A DNA stretch of 64,000 nucleotides from NCBI GenBank assembly GCA_013176395.1, contig JABMLP010000043.1, positions 27,966-91,965 of the forward strand, in the 5' to 3' direction. Below the pieces are notes generated by a model that saw nothing but the letters and a program-made list of their open reading frames with translations, ran no database searches and was not told the DNA's origin. A program made the translations under genes and the position numbers. Positions 31,959 through 41,067 of this stretch are shown here, piece by piece. The DNA comes from Venturia oleaginea. Taxonomy: Eukaryota; Ascomycota; Dothideomycetes; Venturiales; Venturiaceae. Positions within the stretch are counted from its first letter, which is position 1. Every line of letters starts with the position of its first letter.

Positions 31959-32341
31959 TCTAATTAATATAAATATATAATTTTAATACATATTTTATAT
32001 GTCTTTAATTATAAAATTTATAGTTATAAAGCAAATATAAAATAATGTGTACCCCCCTATAAAGCTAAATAAAAAAATTTAATTTCTTTAAAATCAAAAA
32101 TGTGATTTAATCTAAATATAAATTTAAATATTAATTATCTATTAGCTTAAAACTTTATTTATCAATATTATAAAACTTTTATAAAACATTATATTCACTA
32201 CTAATAAAATCATTAGTAGAAAAGGTGAAACGAATGTATATTACCGAGAATTTAATGGATAAATAAGGTAGTTATTTAAAATAGCTCAGTTATGAAAAGT
32301 AATAAATAAATTAACCAACGTTAATTAATAAATCATTCAAC
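31959..32341 (+). other. cox2-rps3 spacer with dispersed repeat
   Basis: A C-run (ACCCCCCTATAAAG, 32051) is followed by a block ending in CAACGTTAATTAATAA that recurs, diverged, at 62895-63090. No gene is seen. Confidence 0.6.
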
Positions 32342-33361
32342 ATGGAAAACAACCAATTTTTCTTACCAATTAATAATCAATATTCTACCATAGATTTACC
32401 AACATTAAAATCAAATAATTATAAAACACCAACTTTAATAAAAAGAAAAAGAATAGATATATCACCAGTATTAGAAATAGCTAAATATAATAATCAATTA
32501 ATCAAAGATGATAAAAATAAAGAAGAAATAATTTTAAATAGTAAAAAAATAATAAGTAATGAAATAAAACCTATTTCACAAAAAACATCATATTATGATA
32601 AAATAGATATGTTAACTTACGTTCCAAAAAAAAAAGAAGATGATGAATTACAAACTGTGATTCAAAATTATTTAAAATCTTTTAGTACTTTAGATATACC
32701 TTTAGCTCAAACTCAAAATACTTTATATGAATTTCAATCAAAAACTTTAAATTCAAAAATATTAAATAAAAATGTATCTAAAATATTAGAATATTCATTA
32801 TTTGAAATGAATAGTGTAATAAGTAGACCTTATTATTTAATAACACCTAATAATATTATTATTAACTTATTTTATTTTGTTCTTAATAAAAAACTTTATA
32901 ACAAAAACTTTTTAGATTTAAATATCAATAAATTACAAGGTTTAAGTGCTAAATTAAGTAATTATTTTAAAAAACCAGTAAAATTAGAATTAACTCAATT
33001 ATATTCAGTTAGTCACAATAGTCAAATTTTAATTAATATTTTAGGTAAATTAGGTTTATTTAGAAGAAATTCTTTTTCTAGAATTATAGGAAGATTTTTA
33101 AAACATCAATCTCATAAAATGATGTTTAGAAGTAATTTAAATAAATTTAGTAGATTTGCTACTATTTTAACCGGTGTTAATATTAAATTAGGTGGAAGAT
33201 TAATGAGAGGTAAAATAGTACCTAGAAGAACAGTTAAAAAAATTCAATACGGTAGTTTAGCTAGAAGTAAATCTAATTATGTAACTACAGCTAGATTAAC
33301 TCAAAAAAACAAAAGAGGTTCTTTCAGTTTTACAGTATCTATCGGACATAAATTTTTTTAA
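32342..33361 (+). CDS. rps3: Mitochondrial ribosomal protein uS3, free-standing
   Basis: A 339-residue basic protein of the small ribosomal subunit. The N-terminal half is diverged and Lys/Asn-rich. The C-terminal part carries the family signature GVNIKLGGRLMRGKIVPRRT (about residues 278-297) and SLARSKSNYVTTARLTQKNK, ending in a basic IGHKFF. It stands alone and not inside an rnl intron, as in many basidiomycetes. It is followed by ATCTCCCCCTTC. Confidence 0.93.
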   Translation: MENNQFFLPINNQYSTIDLPTLKSNNYKTPTLIKRKRIDISPVLEIAKYNNQLIKDDKNKEEIILNSKKIISNEIKPISQKTSYYDKIDMLTYVPKKKEDDELQTVIQNYLKSFSTLDIPLAQTQNTLYEFQSKTLNSKILNKNVSKILEYSLFEMNSVISRPYYLITPNNIIINLFYFVLNKKLYNKNFLDLNINKLQGLSAKLSNYFKKPVKLELTQLYSVSHNSQILINILGKLGLFRRNSFSRIIGRFLKHQSHKMMFRSNLNKFSRFATILTGVNIKLGGRLMRGKIVPRRTVKKIQYGSLARSKSNYVTTARLTQKNKRGSFSFTVSIGHKFF

Positions 33362-33796
33362 TCTCCCCCTTCTTTTGTTTTATACCTAATATACTTATTT
33401 TTAATTTATCTAACTCTTTTTAAATTTTTAAAATATATTTATTTATTTTTTAAATATTTTTAATATTTAGTTTTTAATTGATTTTAAATAAATCCAAAAA
33501 TAATTAAATTATTTAATTAAAAATAATTCTCAACAATATTTTTTATTATTAATATATTGTTAAATAACAATATATTTATATTTATTAAATGATATGATAT
33601 TATTATTAATATAATTTAAAAGAGTCCATTAATCATTATTAATGATCGAGGTTAAATCCTTAAAATTTAAAAATAAAAATAAATAAAATGTTTTTAGGTT
33701 AAACTTACTTGATATGGCAATATCTTGTTTACGACCAAATTAGAAATATAATACATAATATATATTCGGTCAAATCAAATTTAAAATAAATAAAAT
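33362..33796 (+). other. rps3-nad6 spacer
   Basis: Very AT-rich, with a C-run at 33364. No gene or clear tRNA is seen. Confidence 0.6.
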
Positions 33797-34417
33797 ATGA
33801 AAAATTTCTTAATTGATTTATTAGCCTTTGCAGCACTATTTTCTAGTGTTTTAGTTATTACATCTAAAAATCCTGTAATAGCAGTTATTTTCTTAATTTC
33901 AGTATTTGTAAATGCTGCTGGATATTTAATATTATTAGGTATAGGATTTATAGGTATTTCTTATATAATAGTTTACGTAGGTGCCATTGCAGTATTATTT
34001 TTATTTGTGATTATGCTTCTTAACATAAAATTAACAGATATCTTAGAAACAAGTCATCAATATACCAAAAATTTACCTTTAGCATTCTCAATAGGTATAT
34101 TATTTATATATGAAATATATACTATTATTCCATTTTCTATTGATAATGTATCCTTTATCTCTTATTTGTTAAATCTAATTAATATTTTAAATGGATTACT
34201 GTTAAACAGTAATTTAAATTTAGATAATGTAGTACATATTGCAATAAATCCAACTATTGCTGATACTACTATTACTAATTTCTCACAAATTGAAGCTATT
34301 GGGCAAGGTCTTTATACTTATGGTGGTTCTTGGTTAATTATTATTAGTATTATTTTATTATTGGCTATGGTAGCACCAATCTTTATTACTAAACCTAGAA
34401 AAATAAGTAATAAATAA
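33797..34417 (+). CDS. nad6: NADH dehydrogenase subunit 6
   Basis: A 206-residue complex I membrane subunit with five hydrophobic segments. It has the conserved NPVIAVIFLISVFVNAAGYL and ISYIIVYVGAIAVLFLFVIM regions. The C-terminal IEAIGQGLYTYGGSWLIIIS is repeated in a second, displaced copy at 36160-36577, so the present tail may be a replacement brought by the cassette inserted next to it. Confidence 0.95.
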   Translation: MKNFLIDLLAFAALFSSVLVITSKNPVIAVIFLISVFVNAAGYLILLGIGFIGISYIIVYVGAIAVLFLFVIMLLNIKLTDILETSHQYTKNLPLAFSIGILFIYEIYTIIPFSIDNVSFISYLLNLINILNGLLLNSNLNLDNVVHIAINPTIADTTITNFSQIEAIGQGLYTYGGSWLIIISIILLLAMVAPIFITKPRKISNK

Positions 34418-34552
34418 ATAACTTAACCCCCTTAAAAGGTCTTAATAATCAAGAGTTTTATAGAAAATTCAACAAGATTGGTGGTAAAAGATACTATCAT
34501 TCATCTGAAAAAAAGAAATAGTCAAATCTGCATAGCAATCTGTTAGTACAAA

Positions 34553-35437
34553 ACTAAATCCTTGGTTAGTTACAGGATTTACAGATGCAGAAGGTTGCTT
34601 TTCAGCTAGACTAAGTAACTATAAAAACACAAAAATTTTTATAGCACCTGTTTTTTTTTTCTTTCCATAAGCATTTAAATTATTTAGAAATACTTTATAT
34701 TAAAAATTTCTTTGGAGTCGGAAGTGTTATAACTTATAAAACTGGGGCACATTATCAGGTAACTGGACTTTATAATTTACAAATTTTTAATTAAATCATT
34801 TAAAAGTATATCCTCTACAAAGTACCAAAAGATATAGTTTATTTATTTTTTCTATTCTTATAGAAATTATGCATAAAAAATAACATTTAACTGATTCTGG
34901 GTTTTTAAGAGCAGTTTCTTACATAAATTATTTAAACAAACCTATTAAAAAGGATTTTTTAGATAAAATAATAAAAACTATTGGTCCTATTCCTTTATTA
35001 GCTTTACCTCCTGTACCTATTCTAACTAGCATAAGTATTATAAATCCTTATTGGATTGTTGGTTTTATTATGGTTGACGGTGGTTTTACTTTTAGTAAAT
35101 CAGTAACAATTTCTAAGAAGACTAATGAAACAAGAGTTTATTTTAGTATGCAAATGTTTGTATCTCAGTTAAATATAGATGCTTATTTACTAAGATCTAT
35201 TTGTGATCACATAGGTACTGGATATATAAAATAGCATTCTAAAAACCTTATTACAAATTTAATAGTATCATATACCAAATCTATTCTACATTTAATCTTA
35301 CCCTTTTTCAACAAATACCCATTACTGGAACATAATAAATTTCAATTAAATCTTTGGTTAAAGGCAGTTTTTATTATCATTGGTACTCCTAAATATTAAA
35401 AAAAAGACAAGAAGAATTAATACTTGCTCTTATTGAA
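34553..35437 (+). pseudogene. LAGLIDADG endonuclease relic after nad6
   Basis: Motif 1 (LNPWLVTGFTDAEGCF, 34553) and motif 2 (NPYWIVGFIMVDGGF, about 35046) are recognisable, with several TAA stops and one frameshift in a T run near 34655. Motif 2 has Met-Val before DG. No group I core is visible around it, so it seems to be a free-standing HEG cassette. Confidence 0.75.
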
Positions 35438-35980
35438 TTGACTAATTTACAAAATAGATCAAAAGATAAAAATAAGTTACTTAAATTTCTGGATAAAACG
35501 ATAATGGGAACAATAATTCTAATAAACCGAATAATGGTGGGAGCAATTAACAACCCAATAATAGAGGTAATGGTAGTAATAATGGAGATGGCAACTATTC
35601 ACAAAATACTACCAATGAATCAAAAAGTACAAATAAATAACAGCAAATATATTATTAATTCTTTTTCTTTACCTTTAATTTTAGGCTGGTTGGATATAGA
35701 CCCAACCCAATTTAATACAAATTTCTCTAATTATGCTTATGGTGTATTTTTATTAAGTTTAATCGCTTTACTTTGTTTGATTAATGTCCTATTTTATATT
35801 ACTATACATTATTTAATTCAAGTAAGAAACTACGAACTAAAGTACCCTAAGTTAAATAAGATAATTAATCTATATAAAAAAGTTAATATACTCTATATAT
35901 TTATAGAAGCTTTAATCTGCTTTGTGTGTTTAACTCTAATTGTTTTTTTTTCAATTATATGTATTTATACTTTTAATTAA
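35438..35980 (+). CDS. Unknown membrane ORF (copy B) behind nad6
   Basis: A 180-residue frame. The first 15 residues continue the HEG tail. In the middle another frame encodes an Asn/Gly/Ser-rich linker (for example NNRGNGSNNGDGNYSQN near 35556), so the present frame probably contains a shift. The C-terminal part has two membrane helices separated by a polar loop with NYELKYPKLNKIINLYKKV, matching the layout of copies A and E. No function is recognised. A C-run follows at 36032. Confidence 0.6.
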   Translation: MTNLQNRSKDKNKLLKFLDKTIMGTIILINRIMVGAINNPIIEVMVVIMEMATIHKILPMNQKVQINNSKYIINSFSLPLILGWLDIDPTQFNTNFSNYAYGVFLLSLIALLCLINVLFYITIHYLIQVRNYELKYPKLNKIINLYKKVNILYIFIEALICFVCLTLIVFFSIICIYTFN

Positions 35981-36159
35981 CAACAAATAAATTATAGATT
36001 AAACTTATTTAAAATTTTTATTTAGTATATTCCCCCCTCCCCCTTAAAGGTATAAACTTAAACCATTTATGAAATTGCTCTCTGGTTCTTTGTTAATATT
36101 CTTATTCAGCTTTAGTGTTAATTGAATTAACAAGTTATTTAGCTAGAGCTTTCTCTTTA

Positions 36160-36577
36160 ATACAAAATTAACAGATATTTTAGAAACAGGATCACAATAC
36201 ACTAAAAATTTACCTTTAGCATTATTTATAGGTATATTATTTATATTTCAAATATATACTATAATTCCATTTAGTTTTAATAATGTATCTAATACCATTT
36301 AGATTTATTAATTAAATTTAATGGTTTTATTTTAAATTATGATTTAACAATGTCTACTTTACAAGGGGTAAATATTGCATTTAATCCTGTAATAGCTGAT
36401 ACTGCTTTAACTCCTTTCTTACAAATTGAAGCTATTGGACAAGGTCTTTATACTTATGGAGCTTCTTGGTTAATTATTATAAGTATTATTTTATTGTTAG
36501 CTATGGTAGCACCAATCTTTATTTCAAAAACTAAAAAAACTAATAATATTAAATCATTTAACCCCCTTAAATTTTAA
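36160..36577 (+). pseudogene. Displaced 3' part of nad6
   Basis: Begins with AAATTAACAGATATTTTAGA and restates nad6 from its KLTDILE codons to the C-terminus. It has stops and a gap around 36300-36345, then an open stretch with LQIEAIGQGLYTYGASWLII. Compared with the active gene it is about the last 120 codons. It looks like the original nad6 end pushed downstream by the inserted cassette. Confidence 0.85.
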
Positions 36578-36888
36578 GGGATGAGATCCTTAACCTAATA
36601 AAGAGAATCTTATTACCCAACTTAAGGCTTCCCAGTTAAAATCTTAAAGGTATCCATAAAAATAATTTATAAAATAAATAAATAAAAAAAAACTTTATAA
36701 AAGAAAGTATAAACTAATCAAATATAATATTATAATTATTACTAAAAAGCTGAAATCAGTTATTTAAAAATAATAACCAAGGTTTTGGTCCCAATAGCTA
36801 ATAGGAACAATATTGATTCCATTGGCAATCAAGAGCTAATCAGAAAAGAAGATAGGATAAAACAAAAATATTTGTTTTAAATTTACCA
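36578..36888 (+). other. Spacer before the cox1 fragment
   Basis: AT-rich, with GGTTTTGGTCCCAATAGC and nearby paired stretches that may be a copied cox1 leader. No gene is seen. Confidence 0.5.
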
Positions 36889-37803
36889 ATGAATTCTTGG
36901 CTATCTTCTACCAATGCTAAAGAGATAGGTACTCTTTATTTAGTTTTCTCAGTTTTTGCTGGTATGATAGGTACTGCATTTTCTGTATTAATTAGATTAG
37001 AATTATCAGCACCTGGAGTGCAAGTTTTACAAGGAGACCATCAATTATTTAATGTGATCATTACTGCACATGCCTTTATAATGATCTTCTTTATGGTTAA
37101 AATTTATTGGCCTAAATTAATAACATTAATCTATGATTATGTTACACCTCTCATTAATGATGGTTCAAGTTATAATTATTTAGGAGCTAGTAATACTTTA
37201 CCAAATGGTAATCCCTCTTTACCTTTACCTTCTAAAACTAATTCAGTAGACAATGCTACTCATGGTGCTATAATGGCAGCAGCTATGGCTGGAGCCTATA
37301 AATTAGCACAAAAATCACCATCTGTAGCTGGAAAATTAGGAGTAATAGCTGGAGGTATAGGAGCAGGGGCAGTGGCTATAGCAGCCAAAAATATTACTAA
37401 TAACTTAAGTATAGATATAGGTAAAACAAACCTTATTTCTAATAGTAATTTAATGGATACCTTGAAAGATATGCTTAATTTAACAGGCAACAATGCTTTA
37501 GATTTATTAAACATAATACAACATTTTCAAAGGTTACAATTATTTTTTATTTTTTTAATTTCTTATAACTTATTATTTTCTAAACTAAACATAGTTAGAT
37601 TAGAAAGTTTATTAGCCAAATTCTTCCCAGCAAAAATAGTAGGATGGTATATAAAATCTCTTACTATTTTTCAAAAATCAAGTTTCATTATTCTTATTTG
37701 TCTTATTATCTTGCTTTCTATTTGTAATTATTATTCTTATTATTACTTGGGATTTTTTATAGAACACTTAGATGCTATAATAGAATATTATTATAAAAAA
37801 TAA
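36889..37803 (+). CDS. cox1 5' fragment fused in frame to an unknown membrane ORF (copy C)
   Basis: Residues 1-70 are the genuine cox1 N-terminus ([20 protein letters not shown] ... [10 protein letters not shown]). Cox1 homology stops exactly before the expected MPAMIGGFGN. The frame goes on with an unrelated region: a Ser/Pro/Asn linker, a Gly/Ala-rich stretch ([18 protein letters not shown]), and two C-terminal hydrophobic helices around residues 220-240 and 262-290. There is no group I or II core after it, so it is not an ordinary cox1 exon plus intron ORF. A complete cox1 is not in this window. The function of the tail is unknown. Confidence 0.75.
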   Translation: MNSWLSSTNAKEIGTLYLVFSVFAGMIGTAFSVLIRLELSAPGVQVLQGDHQLFNVIITAHAFIMIFFMVKIYWPKLITLIYDYVTPLINDGSSYNYLGASNTLPNGNPSLPLPSKTNSVDNATHGAIMAAAMAGAYKLAQKSPSVAGKLGVIAGGIGAGAVAIAAKNITNNLSIDIGKTNLISNSNLMDTLKDMLNLTGNNALDLLNIIQHFQRLQLFFIFLISYNLLFSKLNIVRLESLLAKFFPAKIVGWYIKSLTIFQKSSFIILICLIILLSICNYYSYYYLGFFIEHLDAIIEYYYKK

Positions 37804-38280
37804 TCACCCCCTTTTTATATAAAGATATTAAGTATTTCAACAAATAGAATCTATAAGTTTGGGTATTTTTTAAAGTTTGTTAGGTTAAGTTGTGAGTCGT
37901 AACAACTTAGTTTCCTTAGCAAAAGGAGCAGGTGTCTACCATCCTCAATCCTCAATTCTAATAAGAGGGCTCGGGCAAAGTTTAAGAATTTAATAACACT
38001 TATAATAATTAACAAAGTGGATTCTGTACCTAAATTTTATCAAAGTTCAGTTGGTCAAATACTACAACTTTAATAAGAATATTCAAAATCATAATTATAG
38101 TTTAAATCATGAAGAGTAGGTATCTCTCTATTTAAATATTTAACTCTAAATAATTATAATCAAATAATATTCATTATAAGATAAGACCTTAAAAGAATCA
38201 GTATCTCATTATTTTGTTTGCTTCTAGCAAGAGATAGTTCTTAAAATTTTCGATAAGAGCCCAGTTATTTAATTTCAGAA
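37804..38280 (+). other. Leader region of atp8 with long repeat
   Basis: A C-run at 37807, a GC-richer stretch (CCTTAGCAAAAGGAGCAGGT, 37914) of unknown nature, and from 38108 a 174-nt leader that is copied at 40685. Confidence 0.55.
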
Positions 38281-38298
38281 ATGCCACAATTAATTCCT
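38108..38298 (+). repeat. atp8 leader plus first codons, direct repeat copy 1
   Basis: Matches 40685-40875 almost base for base (CATGAAGAGTAGGTATCTCT ... ATGCCACAATTAATTCCT). The two copies bracket about 2.4 kb of atp8 and relic DNA. Confidence 0.9.
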
Positions 38299-38439
38299 TT
38301 TTACTTTTTAAACCAATTATACTTTTCATTTGTAGTATTATTTGTAGTAATTTATATTTTATCTAAATATTTTTTACCTTTATTTACTTTACAACAAGTT
38401 ATAAGATTATTTATTGTTAAATTAAATAATAAATCTTAA
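38281..38439 (+). CDS. atp8: ATP synthase subunit 8
   Basis: A 52-residue FO stator subunit of complex V. It begins MPQLIPFYFLNQLYFSFVVL, has a single membrane helix and a short Lys-containing tail (VIRLFIVKLNNKS). Length and MPQLIPF start are typical of fungal atp8. A TTACCCCC tract lies 60 bases after the stop. Confidence 0.93.
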   Translation: MPQLIPFYFLNQLYFSFVVLFVVIYILSKYFLPLFTLQQVIRLFIVKLNNKS

Positions 38440-38606
38440 TTTTACTTCAAAATATAATAATAACATAAATATATTTTTTTGTTTACTTATAATATTTACC
38501 CCCATATATTATATTTATTTATAACAAATATGTTTATTCTCAGTTAAAGATCAAACAATGAATGAAGCTAATAACTCATATTAACATTAAGTTTATAATA
38601 TTTTAT

Positions 38607-38655
38607 TCCAAGTCACAACCGTCTCTCAATTGTTAGACGTCTTAATTTACATATT
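38607..38655 (+). repeat. Fragment of nad2 inside copy D
   Basis: TTCCAAGTCACAACCGTCTC and the following bases to TTAGACGTCTTAATTT match nad2 near 41253-41298 with a few changes. Confidence 0.85.
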
Positions 38656-39926
38656 AAATAATATTTATTTTATCATCAATGATAGTGTTTATAATGAAAC
38701 ATTAATGTTAGTTTCAACAAATTTAATTAAAACTAGAATAAACAATAAAAAAAGTTTTCACAGTTCTAAGGTTTTAAATGCTAATGTACCTCCATTATCT
38801 AATAACCCAGAACAGGACGCTATAGATTTTAAAGAAATGCTAGATCACTCTGAACCAATGACTCAGAATATATAGAAGCTTCTATTACACAATTTTCTTA
38901 AGCATTCCCTCAATTGGCTAACAAACCATTAGATCAAAAAAATAAAGAAAAAGTATAAATTAATTGGTAGAAAATGTAAATCAAGATAATGCAGAACTAT
39001 TTTCCCCACTTCTCCCATTATTTAATAATAAAAATAATTTTAATAAAAGAGAAGATATGCCTAATCCCAACTTACGATATAATGATTTTAGATTTAAAAA
39101 TACTGTTGATAAAATCTTATCTTAAAATAATATCACAACTCAAACAGGGGAAAAAGTTATAACATTCTCCGATGGTAAAATGATTATAGATGTAAAATCA
39201 ATTGAAGAATAGTTGAAAAACTAATTATATTCTATAAAGAAAAACCCTGATTTAATTACTTATGGAGTACCCGGTTTCGGTGGTTTATTATTGTATAAAG
39301 CAGTAGTTAATTTACATGCTAAAACAGCTTTTGTTCATCCTAACACTTTTAAAGATGAATCATTAAGATTGGCTTATGTGCAAATGCGGGCTAAACAAGT
39401 ATTTATATTTAATACTACGGCCGCATTATTAATAGTTATGAGTCTTATGGGCATAGGTTATGCTATTAAAAATAATAGATCTAAACCTATAAGTACTATG
39501 ATTAGTGGAATAAATGATAAGGATAAATCAATCTTTATTTTTACCTTATTATCTAATAAAATAAATAAAAATAGTTATGGTAAATATATTTTTTTAATAA
39601 TATTTATAATAATTATAGTATTATTACCATATAGCTCTATAGTCACTTTATCGTTTTTAAACTTACAAATGTTTACTATGTTAAAAATTATAGGTGTATT
39701 ATTCACTAATTTATTATTAATATACAATTTACTTACTTTATATTACATGAATAAGTACACTAGAATTGATACCATCCATTTTAAAAAGTATACACCCGCT
39801 TTTGTAAAATCTTATTTTATGGAATTACATAGTATGAGTAAACTGAAAGACGTTTATATTATTAAAGAAATGGTTATTAAAAATACTATCCTTTGTTTTT
39901 TTTTTTACTACAAACAGTGGTACTGA
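38630..39926 (+). pseudogene. Unknown membrane ORF (copy D), fused to a nad2 scrap and broken
   Basis: Reading starts within the nad2-like piece (LLDVLIYILNN), continues in a polar region with TAG 38873, and has further TAA/TAG stops near 39122, 39209 and 39218. It stays open from 39219 to 39926. The last part carries GVPGFGGLLLYKAVVNLHAK (Gly-rich, like copies C and E) and three hydrophobic helices (for example FIFNTTAALLIVMSLMGIGY). Function is unknown; it is probably inactive unless only the 39291-39926 part is used. Confidence 0.6.
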
Positions 39927-40009
39927 TCTTGTTATTAGTTCTCGGTTAATAAACCTATAACCCCCTAAAATCATTTGAGCTACTATATCCATAGCAATAA
40001 CAATATATA

Positions 40010-40260
40010 TTTAATATGGGCCCCTTTAATTACCGGTATAAATTTAGTATAGATTTAAAAACTTTTTATTATTTTATAAGTTAAAGTTAAAATTTTAATA
40101 TAAAAAAAAGTATCTATTCAAAAAAAAATATTCTTTGATAGAGAGTTCCAAGCTTTATTAAGTGATATACATAAAATAACTATTTTATTGATATACCCTG
40201 TTTATAAAAATAAGATTTATAATCTTATAGTTTCTAAATTAACTCAACCAAAATTTTAAA
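40010..40260 (+). repeat. Leader-like repeat, copy 1
   Basis: Shares order and sequence with 59995-60230, including TTAATATAAA...AAGTATCT, GAGTTCCAAGC or GAATTCCAAGCC, and TAATCTTATAGTTTCTAA. In the second locus it precedes ORF E. Confidence 0.75.
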
Positions 40261-40277
40261 CATACAATTTATATTCC

Positions 40278-40397
40278 ATGAACTTTTTATTTAATACAAA
40301 TCATTATTTCTTATTAGGGGTTATAGTCGGTGGATGAGTTGTAGGAGGATTTTTTGTAACAGCCATAATTAGATATGATCTTTTAACCCAGTTATAG
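40278..40397 (+). pseudogene. Small ORF, fragment of the unknown membrane family
   Basis: ATG to TAG, 39 residues with one UGA Trp (VIVGGWVVGGFFV). It ends in IIRYDLLTQL, close to VIVKYDLLTKYP of copy A. It follows the repeat at 40010 as ORF E follows its copy, so it is likely a truncated member. Confidence 0.45.
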
Positions 40398-40444
40398 AAG
40401 AAACATTTAAAACAATTTCAGTTTTTTATATTTAAATTTACGCC

Positions 40445-40510
40445 GAATTCTTGGACTTAGGGGAGGTTGCGGCTATCTTCTACTTTCGCCAATTTGATAG
40501 GTATTCTTTT
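40445..40510 (+). pseudogene. Second, decayed cox1 start fragment with an 18-nt insertion
   Basis: GAATTCTTGG is separated from CTATCTTCTAC by ACTTAGGGGAGGTTGCGG, then GATAGGTATTC follows. Without the insertion it matches the cox1 start at 36891. Confidence 0.75.
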
Positions 40511-40684
40511 TTATAATAAATTGCTTTACTTGGATATCAATTGATTGTGATAAAATTATTAATACTGGTGGTATATCAATAATTTTTAGATCTTCTTTAT
40601 GGTAAATTGGAATTATTGGGAATTGAGAAAATAAAAGCGTAAAATGGAGCCTTAGAGTGAATAAAATTAAATTATAGTTGGAAT

Positions 40685-40875
40685 CATGAAGAGTAGGTAT
40701 CTCTCTATTTAAATATTTAACTCTAAATAATTATAATAGATCATTATTCATTATAAGATAAGATATTAAAAGAATCAGTATCTCATTATTTTGTTTGCTT
40801 CTAGCAAGAGATAGTTCTTAAAATTTTCGATAAGAGCCCAGTTATTTAATTTCAGAAATGCCACAATTAATTCCT
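40685..40875 (+). repeat. atp8 leader plus first codons, direct repeat copy 2
   Basis: Copy of 38108-38298. It stops after six atp8 codons (to GTA TAA), so this copy is a remnant. Confidence 0.9.
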
Positions 40876-40896
40876 GTATAATTTAATCTTATTTGG

Positions 40897-40977
40897 GGAA
40901 TAGTTTTCATTGGTAAGTTAAAACGATTGCTAATTGTTCGGGTAAAACCCTTGGAGGTTCGACTCCTCTCTATTCCG
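40897..40977 (+). tRNA. trnS: tRNA-Ser(GCU)
   Basis: Acceptor GGAATAG/CTATTCC, stem AACGA/TTGTT around loop TTGCTAA, and a long variable arm CGGGTAAAACCC as expected for a class II tRNA. Confidence 0.9.
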
Positions 40978-41067
40978 ATTTACTTGTTTATATTCTAATA
41001 TTTTAAAAGCAAGACACATTAGAAGATATAAAATTTAATGGTTAATAAATGATAAAAACAAGGAGTA

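Noticed and set aside
36889..37098. Exon 1 of a normal cox1 gene with an intron ORF
   Set aside because: No group I or II core follows and no further cox1 exon is in the window; treated as a fragment, though not fully excluded.
40858..40884. Second atp8 gene
   Set aside because: Only six codons match before a stop; it is the end of a duplicated leader.
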